64,000 bases of DNA from Haliclystus octoradiatus (lineage: Eukaryota; Cnidaria; Staurozoa; Stauromedusae; Haliclystidae), in NCBI GenBank assembly GCA_916610825.1, contig OU744448.1, positions 5,644,287 through 5,708,286 of the forward strand, given 5' to 3'. The notes under the pieces were generated by a model. The model ran no database searches, had not been told where the DNA came from, and saw only the letters and a list, made by a program, of their open reading frames with translations. Of the stretch, positions 1 through 10,600 are shown one piece after another; position 1 is the stretch's first letter; each line of letters begins with the position of its first letter. Position numbers and translations under genes: made by a program.

Positions 1-1774
1 ATCGGGCAGCAAAGTAGAGCTATTCCTCTGTAGTTACCAGGCTCTGATTTCATTCCTTTACCTTTATAAAGTATTTTCATTATGCTGTCTTTCCATCGAA
101 CAGGAATCCGTCCAGTTTTTAAACATAAGTTGAACAGTTTGGTCCACAATGGTACCAACTGATCCGCTGATAAATATAGGTACTCGTTAGTAATGAGATC
201 CGCTCCTGGAGCTTTTTTCTCTGATGTTTTGAGAATAGAGTTCAAGACATCTTCTTCAATGAATGGACAGTTGTACCATAAAGTTTCATCAATGGCGTTG
301 TCATTATAACTATCAAGTATTGGTGAACTGTTTTCTGGATCTAATAAATTTTTGAAATGGTTTATTAGTACTTGCTGAGGGATAGCAATTGCCTGTTTAT
401 TTGGTTTTGTCTTGAACAGAGTCCAGGGCTTTTTCTCTACCTTTTCCAAGTGATTTATCGTTTGTTTTTCTTTGAACTCTGTCTTTTTCAACTTCAATAG
501 CCTTTACGTAAATGTTTCTTTGATTGTGATATTGGTCTCTGAGAACTTGATCATTTGGGTTAAACTTTACTTCGTTTAATATTTGTAGGGTTTTTCTTTT
601 CACAAGTTTACGGTCATAATCAAACCATGGTTTGTGTTTTTTATTATTAAAAGTTGGGCATGAAGATATTAATGCCTGCTCAATGTGGCATAGAGCATTT
701 TCCAAATTTCCTTTTTCTAATTCCACTTCGGCTTTACGACGTGATGGATGTCTAATTAGTCTTTCTATGTCTACTTCACGTTTTAATCTTGGACGATGAT
801 CTACAGCAGTGATGATATCAGCAGGAAAATTCCATAATGTATTGATCTGATGATGTTTGCGTGTAACAATAGGTGTAATATCGATGGCTTCAAAATAATC
901 ACATGGTGCGTTTGAGAAAAACAGATCGATAGTGCTGCTTCCATTTGGACTAGTACTAGTATAAGTATGTTCATCTGGATTGTTTAATAAGGTTAGATCT
1001 AAGGATATCAAATGTTGCATAAGTTTCAAACCACGGTTTGACTTATCAATTCTACAATTGAAATCGCCAGCTATAATGATTGGATTGTTATTATTAATAA
1101 GCGAAGTAACCTTGATAATTTCATGTAGTATAATATCAATCGCTGTATTTGGACGGAAGTAAAAGCAAATAACATTTGCAATGCTAGTTTCAATTGCAAT
1201 ATAGTTGTGGTCTGTTATTATTAATTTTGGTTTCAGAAAGTCTTTGCAGAACAGCAACAGACCTTGACGTGGACATCCTTCATTTTCATTAGATTTAATT
1301 GCTGGAGATATGTAGGAGTAGTATTTATCAATATATGGACTTTCAGTCATGTACGTTTCTGTAAGCATAATAATGTCCGAATCAGGAAATGGACTTTTCA
1401 ATGGAGTTTTATTCATATATCATTGATATCCTTCAATGTTCCATAATAGAATGGATATGTTAGAAGCGTTTGGGAGATCTTAGTCAATCTTGAGAGAAAA
1501 CTGAAGCAATGGGGAATTCAACAACTTTTCCCGAACTAATTTTGAAAATAAGGTTTGGAAATTCTTGTCGTTTTCGTCTTAATTCACAACTCAATTCATA
1601 GGCAACTTTTTGCTCTGTAGGTGTAAGATCTGGGGAGATGAACACCCCATCATATTTTGGGAGTGTTCGAAGGTTCCTCGAAACTTGCATCATCTGCCTT
1701 CTCTTATCAATATTTAATTTTGCAAGAATACGCTGAGGTCTACCTGGATTAAGTGTGCCAATTCTTCTTACAAT
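1..1774 (-). pseudogene. Decayed LINE (non-LTR retrotransposon): ORF1 tail, endonuclease and start of reverse transcriptase
   Basis: Read on the minus strand from 1774 to the window edge. About 1774-1484 encodes a C-terminal ORF1-like segment with the pattern GVFISPDLTPTEQ followed by a basic helix, as in CR1/L2-like ORF1 proteins. About 1455-430 encodes an apurinic-type endonuclease: WNIEGYQ start, TET motif, AGDFNCRID catalytic segment and STIDLFFSN near the end. About 429-1 encodes the N-terminal part of a reverse transcriptase (KKAPGADLITNEYL, LYKGKG and NYRGIALL motifs); the rest lies outside the window. The copy is broken: an in-frame TGA at 1422-1420 just after the endonuclease start, and a one-base shift at the A-run near 428-435 between endonuclease and RT. 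LINE identity is confident; clade is not assigned. Confidence 0.85.
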
Positions 1775-2058
1775 AGAGTTAGATCATGTGTTAAGTGTTA
1801 AATACTGTAGCCTAATTAACGTCACCCATTTGTACATGTGGAAAATCTTATATTAAATATTATTAGTTGCAATTGGTTGTGATGGAATGGAACACTACGA
1901 AAGATTTGCAAAAATTTATTTAAATCATTGGTTAATTGAGAAAAAAAGTGACCTTTAATTTGAAAAAGGCCTATTTCCGGAAAGGCCTAAAGCATTTGCT
2001 TATTCTGCTTATGCCTAAATCCTGCCCTGCTACCAGTGACATCTACTTCACGTAAGCA

Positions 2059-2310
2059 TCAGCTCATTGCTACCTTTTTGCTTGGATGCAGATCTCTCGT
2101 TTTTCGTTTCTCAGTTTGAGGTTTTAGATGAGTCCTTTCTTTTGGTTGAAGCTCAATGGACATATGATCGGATAGACCAAACGTTGGTCGTTGAGTTGGA
2201 TCGTCGTACACGCCACGAATAGGGTTATGACATATCAAATTTGAAAGTTTCCAAGGGGAGCATGCCCGCTGTCCTCTTAAAAATGTGTGGGCCTTCGGCA
2301 CCCTCACCAT
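2059..2310 (-). pseudogene. Fragment of a second LINE endonuclease
   Basis: An 83-codon minus-strand stretch contains a segment ending FGLSDHMSIEL. The GLSDH motif is the hallmark of the last catalytic block of LINE endonucleases (SDH). The preceding DDPTQRPT resembles the usual lead-in to that block. The sequence differs from the LINE at 1-1774, so it comes from another family or an older copy. No RT follows downstream. It is a remnant and not expected to be functional. Confidence 0.5.
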
Positions 2311-2859
2311 CGTTCAATGCCCCACAACCTATTTCGACCACACGCTGCCACTGGGGAAAGCCAACTAGAATAGGCTAAATATAGGCTGGGTTCAAGGGAC
2401 GTCCGTTCTATCCAAGCGAGAGAAGGGAGAATATTGCATTAATTACATCATATTCCTTCTGCAAAATAGTTCATTTAAGACGAGTGGTGATGTATTTCAT
2501 ATGTCCTACAATCAGCTTCTAGAGTTCTAGGGTCCCTGATTTTTTGGAAAAAGACGTTATAATATTTTGTCTTGATGACTCATCATGATATGGATTAAAG
2601 AACCAATAGTTTAGTATAGCTAAATAATGCACTAACGAGAAGCAATGTGTACAACAATCAGGACATATCATTCAACACAATAGCGCTACAGAAATGCAAA
2701 ATAAACAATATAACACCTGCTAATGAAATGTCGAAGGACTTCAAAAGATAAACCCATTTGATGGATAATGTAAGATAAGATCTCTGATCGCTTTGAAGGT
2801 AATTAAAATTAATTATGAAATACAGGCTTGTATAAGCTCTATTAAACAACGATTCTTAC
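2311..2859. other. Intergenic, nothing recognised
   Basis: AT-rich sequence with stop codons in all frames. No motif, RNA gene or clear repeat was recognised here. Confidence 0.5.
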
Positions 2860-3091
2860 CACTTAGCTGCTCAAACTTATCAGGTGATATATTGCTCATC
2901 CCCTCACCAATTTGTGCTCCTTGTCGTACTCCATCAGAGCTCACTATAATATGTTCATTTTCTTGTGATTCCACGCTGATTTCAAACAACGTAAAAGAAA
3001 TTAGCTGTGATCCTATAAAAATAGCTGAAAATCCTGAAATTAATAGAATAACAATCTTGTGTTTTAACATTAAATGCATCGCTGCAAGCAT
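2860..3091 (-). CDS. Possible first coding exon of a type II membrane protein (unrecognised)
   Basis: The minus-strand reading frame starts at 3091 (further ATGs at 3079 and 3070) and runs to a good donor, G|GTAAGA, with the GT at 2859-2858. The translated piece is short basic residues (LKHK), then a hydrophobic stretch of about 20 residues (IVILLISGFSAIFIGSQLI), then a polar, acidic stem-like region. That is the layout of a signal anchor in a Golgi enzyme. No downstream exon is seen between here and the left edge, which is filled with LINE remnants, so the gene would have to continue outside the window. It could equally be a chance open frame. Confidence 0.3.
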
Positions 3092-3428
3092 CAGAAATCA
3101 ATTTGGTGATTTCCCTCTTGAAAGTTTTGAAGAAAATGGCAATTTCAGCAGGGAGCCCAGGTCATCTAAACTACCTGTATTTTGTGACCAGTTCTATTAT
3201 TTACCTCAACATCTGTCTGATTTGGCGCCAAATACTATTTTCACCTGTAAAAATTAAATGCTGTTCAAGTTGTATTCGTTCGTAAAACGTGATTTCCAAA
3301 GCGGAGGGACCAACAGCCAGAGTCAGCGAGAATAGGAGGAAACTATTGGACTATTGGACAAAAGATATATTCTTCAGCCGTCACTGGCTCACTGCCCAAT
3401 GTTCCCAACACATCAAGGATATAGTTTA

Positions 3429-3458
3429 ATAATAATAATAATAATAATTAATAATAAT
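3429..3458. repeat. (AAT)n microsatellite
   Basis: About ten units of AAT/AATA in a row, slightly interrupted. Simple-sequence repeat in the intergenic stretch 3092-4349, which otherwise holds no recognised gene. A copy of a dispersed motif (AGCCTTCC...GCAAA...TCGGACCCTG-like) is present near 3935-3990. Confidence 0.8.
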
Positions 3459-4349
3459 ACATTTATATAGCGTCACTTCTTAAATAATCCAATGGTGCTT
3501 TACAATTTTAAGGGAGTAAATTATTTTTCCAAATTGTTAAACTTTAACTAATTTCAAGTAAGGCATATGTTTATAATACTAATAAATTATTGCTATAACT
3601 GCCGACGTTGAAGCTAGGTCATTCCAAACAAGGAAAAAAAAACACACAGAAGTTACAGTGAGAGCATGAAGATGAAGAATGATTAAAGGACACAAAATAG
3701 TAGGTACTGTCTTTGAAATGTATGCAAATAGAGGAAACTCGATAACAAAGTAGATCTATATACTGCCAACGACACTGACATGCAGGTCCGACAAACGTTG
3801 TCTCCTTCCAGAAACGTGCATTTTAATCCAAAACATTTAGAAAACTTTTTTACATAAAAAGGTCCTACAATATTTTCAATTTTCCGATGAGTGAACAAAA
3901 TAAGAAAAGATATGATCTTCTTTTGAATTTTTGCCAGCCTTCCAGAACATAGTTGCAAAGGTTGCAGAGTTGTGTTGGACCCTGCTAGTATAACAGAAAT
4001 TGACAAGTTCATTAGCCAATTCCAAAAGAAAGACACAACAACTCCCCTGATTAATACTTCAACGCTATCATGCAAGTACAGGTTAGTTATAATTTTTGTA
4101 TAAAATAAATTAAAGATAAAACGATGATTTGATTCATACCGCTTCTATAGGCCTTATTAAACGCAGTCAAAAAAGATAACTCGAACAAAGAATATCACTA
4201 TATAGTCTATAACACAACAATAAAATACCTTTTTCTTCTATGCATATACAATTCCACTGTTTAATTAATATAACTACAGTGAGTCTTACGGGGGGAATGA
4301 GCATTACAGTATAATACAAAGCACAGACAGTATTACCCTATTATAGGAT

Positions 4350-5774
4350 TTAAGTAGCTGCTTTTCGGTAATATTCTGGCGTAGCAGTTTCATATTCCGG
4401 AATAAATAAATCATCAGCATTAGTTGTCATATAATCTAAAAATTCATGGATATGAGTAACAACAAAATTCATACTTTTCTCATCCATATTGGCATATGCT
4501 AATACGCTACCAAGTTTAACAAAAAGCCGTAATAAATGTTCTGATCCATAGAGTTGACACATTCTTGCTGTTGGATGAGATTCCAATAGCTCAGCGTATT
4601 GAGGTCTTTCAAATTTATATAATAATTGAGTACCTAACATAACATCAAAATATTCAGAGATACCATTGCATACTTCTTCAATTATATTGATCTTTGTCTC
4701 ATCAGAATCTTCCTTTTTATATTTAACGTAATCTAACATGATTCCTTCAACTGTTTTCTCTTTTGGTTTGGGTAATGGTACAATTTGCTTTTGACGATTT
4801 ACAAAATCGGAATCATCCAGTAGAAACCGACGTATATCCTGTGGTATGACGATACGAACATCTAATCTTGCAAGATATGATGGTTCTGCTTCAGATGTAG
4901 CACCACCTCGTTTACGTCTTTTCGGTTGGCTCTCGCCTGCAGTTTCTTTTTTTTCTGATTCTGCTTTGCTTAATTCTGCTGCCTTTTTCTTTGCTTTCTT
5001 ATTTGAGCTGAAAAAATCCATAACATCTTCAATAAACAAGGCAAGTTGGAGATTGAATACATTTATACAAGTGTTATTCGGTTATTATTCGCAGGAGAAT
5101 GAGATTTCTAGGATAGAAAAGTTTTGCAATATTTTTGCCTTTCCAAGTCAGATATTATTTTTCGAAATTTATTTTTTTGAAATTCATTAGGCAATCTTGG
5201 GATTGCTTAAATTGTTTGAAGAAGAGAAAAACAACAACAAATTTCAATACAAAACAATTTGAAAATGAGCACTACATTTCTGTTTCCACATGCAAAGTGA
5301 AATGGGGAAAAGTTTACTTTTACTTCAATTAGTTTCAGCTATTTGTTAGATGCCAGTTAGATACTTTTTAATACATTAGGAATTCTTCATTTCATTCCAA
5401 AAACATACTTTGCTGCTGGCTGTGGTCTGCACTCCTGCAGCTGTGCTACGCATACGCTTTTCAATAGACAACTGCCTACATATGACACATGCTTGCAACG
5501 ACAGAAATTAAATGATATCGATTTAAGGGGCTTACGCATATTGTTGTTTCAATTCTTTTTGCTTTTTTAAGTTCTCCTCGTTATATTTCATTACTCTACT
5601 TTCAGCAACCCATTCATCCCAATTCTTATTCCAACCGTTGTAATGAATGAGGTATTTCGATGCTTTCTGGTCTTTTGTTTGGCCTTTCATGCATTTTGCT
5701 TCATACAAGAGTGGTCCATGATAGCACAGTACCCGTTCTCCTTCGCTAAACTTTAATCTCTTGTCCAAAGGCAT
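4350..5774 (-). CDS. MORF4L1: MORF4L1/MRG15-like chromatin protein (chromo barrel plus MRG domain)
   Basis: Two exons on the minus strand: 5774-5536 and 5007-4350, intron 5535-5008 (GTAAGC donor, TTTTTTCAG acceptor). The phases match and give 298 aa plus a TAA stop. Residues 1 to about 80 are the chromo-barrel domain, with the family motifs GERVLCYHGPLLYEAKC and NGWNKNWDEWV, which supply the aromatic pocket for methylated histone H3K36. A lysine/glutamate linker follows with a basic nuclear signal (KRRKRG). Residues about 110-298 are the MRG domain (LLYKFERPQYAELL, LRLFVKLGS, PEYYRKA), which binds complex partners. The family acts in NuA4/TIP60 acetyltransferase and SIN3-HDAC complexes. ATG 5774 begins just before the conserved domain; a longer open frame upstream lacks conservation. 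Only one intron is present, and the length is close to the vertebrate protein. Whether this is MORF4L1 or a lineage-specific MRG copy is not resolved. Confidence 0.95.
5008..5535 (-). other. Intron of the MORF4L1-like gene
   Basis: Single 528-bp intron separating the chromo barrel from the linker and MRG domain. Open frames within it have no recognisable similarity. Confidence 0.9.
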
Positions 5775-6049
5775 GATAGCAAATCTTGGAATATTTACAT
5801 CTGCCTTTCTCAAACAGCTGTCATGGCGGCGGGATGAATATAACACCAAGTAGAGGCCGAGTAAGTATATTTGCAGAGAAACGAGATTAAAGATCCGATA
5901 GCTATATTTTCGATCCAAATAATATCCGAACTTCAATCGAGGTGACGTCAGATGCACTGACTTATACTGTATGCTTAGGACAGAAAAAGTTGTACTGACT
6001 AATTCGATTTCTCAAATCTTGTGTGTTTTATGCGATATATTGAATCTTG

Positions 6050-6439
6050 GAACGGAGGATTAGCTCAGAAACGGAGGATTAGCTCAGATGGCAGAGCAAC
6101 CGAACTTCAGATCGAATCATATCTGATCGACTGTGGTTCAAATCCCCCTAAGGTCAACTCAGCCTTGACTTTATCTGAAACATCAAATGAGTACCATCTG
6201 AGAATGGCGGATGGAATGGTCCAGAGGGAATTGCATTGTGAGTAGCTGCGGCGCATCGTTGCGCATTGACAATCAAGACCTATCTGCCATGAAATCTGTT
6301 GAAATTGATCTGCAGTGTCGCGGCTGAGATCAACAAAGAGCGTTTAAAATCATTGCTCTCAGCGAAAAAAGCCACTCATCTAGAAATAGAGGAGTGGTAA
6401 GGGTGCCTTCAGTAGGGCGACACCGTCTACATTACATTT
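6050..6439 (+). mobile_element. tRNA-derived SINE with target-site duplication (copy 1)
   Basis: The head resembles a tRNA with pol III box A (TAGCTCAGATGGCAGAG) near 6076 and box B (GGTTCAAATCC) near 6135, followed by a non-tRNA body. It is flanked by ATTGAATCTTG at 6039-6049 and 6440-6450, a clean 11-bp target-site duplication. The first 18 bases of the head (ACGGAGGATTAGCTCAGA) occur twice in tandem. Related copies are at about 33830-34080 (reverse) and 62090-62216 (truncated). It sits about 275 bp upstream of the MORF4L1-like start codon. Confidence 0.85.
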
Positions 6440-6450
6440 ATTGAATCTTG

Positions 6451-7639
6451 CTAAGTTTTTACCTTTGTGTAACCATTTCTAAAATTCGCACAACAACACA
6501 CTGTTACTGTTGTTTCACTAGTTGTCCTGTCATGCGATGAGAGTGTGGTCAAAAAATGAAACATATCATGCATAGACATTTTCGTGGATTTCCTAGCACA
6601 GCGGCGATATTTTGATTTTAAAACACCATTTTCTAGGTTGAAAATAGGGATTTTGACCGTTTCTTACAAAATTTTGATGAGAAGGGGGAATTACGGATTT
6701 GCAGGAGTAGAATAGTCAAAATCCGTCCAAAGCCTGAGAATTCACTTTTGCCGAGAAATAGATGCCCTGGCGAAGTGGGAACCCCCGGGCAATGTAATTT
6801 TTATAAACTAATGGTTGTAATAACATACTTTCCACAGGCAAAACAATCTATTAAATACATCACCGGCAATTACATTGAATTTAATAATTCTCAAAAGTAC
6901 TTGTATGAAAAAGTGAAAAATGTCAGAGGGAGGAAGAATTGTAAAACCAATGTTGCCCCCACACAGAGGATTAAATTAGTTTTGTGAGTTCCATCTTGCA
7001 AAGCCCCGGTAGTCATCCACTCGGGAAAGCTGCTGACCTATGCATTCCTCTGGTTCTGGGAAACAAAGGACACTAAAGTAATGCCTGTACTGGTATCTGT
7101 ATATACTGTTCTGTCAAGTTTCTAATTTTCTAGAATCAGGCTACCTGCATGCAGACTAAATTTACAAGATTAAGATTCATCTGCATTGTTATTAGTAGGC
7201 CTAAGGAAGTTGGATTTTGATTCTGTAAAGTATGCACATAGGCAAATACAATATAAGTTACTGAACTTTCATGCAACACATCACAGATAATGACATTAAG
7301 ATGCAAATTCAGTTCAGAAAAGACATGATTTGATATTTATTTTTCTGTACAATACAATGCTATGAAGTAACATCACTAAGAAAAAATCAGCTTTTTCAAC
7401 GAAATTTGAAACATAGTAAACAATTACAAAGTCCGATATCCACCACAAGCATTGATCATTCATTTAATTATATTGCAGCTGGTCTTAATGTGAAATACTT
7501 GCTCCAAATATAGTATGTTATTAAAAACTTAATTTAGATTGTACCAAGGACTAATGCATAGCCTAGGCTGATATATTTAAAACACCCGAAAACCATGATG
7601 CAATTGATTAAAGTTTTGTATGTTTGCAAGATATTGTAA
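6451..7639. other. Intergenic between the SINE and the 3' end of the Pam17-like gene
   Basis: No coding similarity seen. A short open frame at 6748-6987 has no recognised features. The 3'-proximal part below 7640 is probably the 3' UTR of the Pam17-like gene. Confidence 0.5.
7336..7341 (-). terminator. Candidate polyadenylation signal AATAAA for the Pam17-like gene
   Basis: AATAAA on the minus strand about 300 nt past the stop codon at 7642-7640. The hexamer is common in AT-rich DNA, so the assignment rests on position only. Confidence 0.35.
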
Positions 7640-10600
7640 TTATCCAGTTTCTGGTGTCTTTGATTGTTCTACTTCACCTAATTTATTTTCTTGAATATAT
7701 TTCTTTGCATCATCTGATTTTTTCTGCTGCGTTCGTAACCATTGTCGGTAATCACCAAGTGTTTTTATACTTTCGCCATAATAATCATCTTCAAATTTGC
7801 TAAAGTCGGAGAATCTACGTGATTGAAGTCTTTGTAGGAAATCTTTTTCCCTCTAAAGTCAAAAGATAGTGTTTGTTTAAATTCATTATTCATTAAACAA
7901 AAGATTTAGCCTTCTGGAATCTCAAAAATTTTTTCAATATTTTCTTCTGAATTTTTTGTTGAGGTTTGACCAATAAAAAGAAAATTATCCACTTTCTTCT
8001 GAATTTTCTCTAGCCTTCAGGGAACCCCTGCGAAAAAAATTCATGAACGTGAAATTGCTCAAAAGTTAATGAACAGCTATGGATTGTTCATTAAACTGTT
8101 CATGAACGTTCAGGCAGTTTCACATTCATGAACTAGTTCTGCTAAGTCTAGTTCTGTAAAAATATTTTGCTACATCATCATTGTAACATATTAAACTATT
8201 GCAATTTGAGTGGCTTAAAGAGTTGACACCGAATTGTCAAATCAACATCATAAAATTGAAAACAAAACCAAGTTTAAGAAAAATCCAACCAAGCAATAGT
8301 TTGCTGAGCATTGATCTTTGGTACCGTGCTCAACAGCGAGGAAATAGTAGGCCTGGCGCTGTTTGCTATAAATTTCGGAAATACTCAAAAGACAGATATT
8401 GATAATACAGGATTCCACTGAAAAAATATTTTACAAATTAATGATTGATTCTGATGTATATCAACTGAAAATTTGATTGGTAAAAGTTTGAAGTCGATCG
8501 GATAAGAAATGACGAAGATAAGATATCATGCCTTGATGAGTTTATTCCAGAGCCAACTGCTGCATGTTCTCTGCTTGTTTGTTTTCGTGACTTCAATATT
8601 ATAATTTTGCTCTGACTTATTTAAAAGAATATTGACACAGAGCCCTCAGCCTTGTTTGAGAAAATATAGGGAGATTTCTGGGAAGGTACCCCGAAGGGGT
8701 GCTTCTTCTTAAGGGGATCTGAGCATGCTTCCCCAGAAATGTTTTTGAAATTGTGATGTGCCTGAAGGCCTCTCCTGACAACTTTAGAGTAGGCCTATAT
8801 TTGGCATAGGAAATTTACATGAATTGAGCATAATATTGAATAAGCGGGAGGATTTTGCTGAAATTGGGAAAGCGGGATCGGGAGGGTTGAGGGCTCTGCT
8901 TGACGGCACGAAAGTAGACAAGCAGCAGAATTGAGGAATCCAAACATTGACATCTCTGGCATTTCTTATTGGATCGGCTTTGATTGGACAGCAGCCTTAA
9001 TATCGAGATTCATAACCTCATTGAATGTTAGTCAGACGGTTCAGACAACCGATGTTGTTGAACTTGTTGTTGATGCTAATCAAGGGTAAATCATTAATCC
9101 TATCCTACCTATCCTAAAGATATTATCTTGTTTTCGAAGAAAAAATGTACTTTTTATTTATTAAACTTTCTATACAAACAAACACTATAGTCAGATTTAA
9201 TCAATGCTCTTTGAAGTTGCTTACTTGCTTTCAATCTATTTTCTTTTTAATTTTGCAACATGTAGCTTTTCCAAAAACAAAACACAGCTTGTTTATATTG
9301 AACATTTGTGATTGTACTAGTCTCTAGGATGACATCATTTTTGGAAATGATTTTACAGGCTTATTAAATCTAAATAAACCATTTGTCTATAAATGTTATG
9401 AAACCAATAGGAAGAGATTATCTGTGTTAAGCACTCTGATCTAAACACTGCTTTCTATTTGTTAAAGATCAAGGTAAATAAAATATCAGTTGTAGCCTAA
9501 CTATATTCTAAAAATGTGGTAGTCAACTTCTTACATTGGAATTGAATGTTGATATCCCATGACCATAAACTATACATCTCTATACTGCAATCTAAAAAGT
9601 CCAGGAGAACACTGAAAAGTTTAAAATCAATAGCTATCACTGTTGGTAATTCTTTTGCCTTTCTCGAATTCTACTGAGCTTTTCTCGCATATCTTGAAGA
9701 AACTAGCTTATCCTATTTAAAAAATGGCATTATAGCCCTATCTAGTATGTGTCATGTCAGGATTAATGCAAAAGGAAAGAAAGTTAGACATGCATCAATT
9801 ATGGCATACTCAATTCATAAGTTAACAAAACGAAATTCAAAGCTTAATTCAAAAAGTAATAGAAAACAGGTATTGATGATCTTTGAATTCATACAAGCCT
9901 TACATAAAATAAAACAGATAGCCTAAAGCCTGGGTAGAAATAATCAATTCGACAGCCAAGAAATTTTATTGACATGCCATCTTAAATCATTTCTAATATA
10001 ATGTAATTGGTTAAAGGAGCAAAAATGACCGGCAGGCGCTACACACTTAGGATCACGTGCACGCTTATTGTTATAACACAATGTTCATTGTTGACATGAA
10101 TTTTATGATAAGTTAGGCCTGTGTATAACAATTGTTTCAAAGCGAGACGGTTGAATTACGCTAAGCATAAATTCAACTTATGCTCGCAGCGGTCGCCGGT
10201 CAATTTTGCCCCTTTAAGTTTAGAGCTACATACCACATCCATGTTATGTGCTAGTTCTTTATTCATCCATTTCCAAACAATACCGAAGAACGATGTTCCA
10301 GCAATGTATCCAACACCACAGCTTACAACACCACAGACACCACAAAATACAAGTGGATCAAGTCCCCTATATAGAGATGAACAAAATGTAAGAATTAACC
10401 ACACCCAGATCAATTTCAATCTCACTTGTCTAATACAACTGAATACTGAAAACAAGCTGTGTCTATGTATTCCATGCAGCTTGATGGCTTCTTACAAAAT
10501 CACAACTCTTCGCCAAACACGTCATTCTATGTCCCCAAAGACGTTGCCATGCTATCCAGCGTTCATGAACTGTTTGTGGAAAAAGGTTGTCTAAAGCTCA

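Noticed and set aside
1-1774. Intact, active LINE
   Set aside because: An in-frame TGA and a one-base shift break the second ORF, and the RT is cut by the window edge.
2793-3257. 154-codon plus-strand open frame
   Set aside because: Overlaps the better-supported minus-strand signal-anchor exon and shows no domain.
3683-4075. 130-codon minus-strand open frame
   Set aside because: No domain, no splice context, and part of it overlaps a dispersed repeat motif seen elsewhere. Likely chance.
10121-10594. 157-codon plus-strand open frame
   Set aside because: Antisense shadow over Pam17-like exon 2 and the adjoining MITE.
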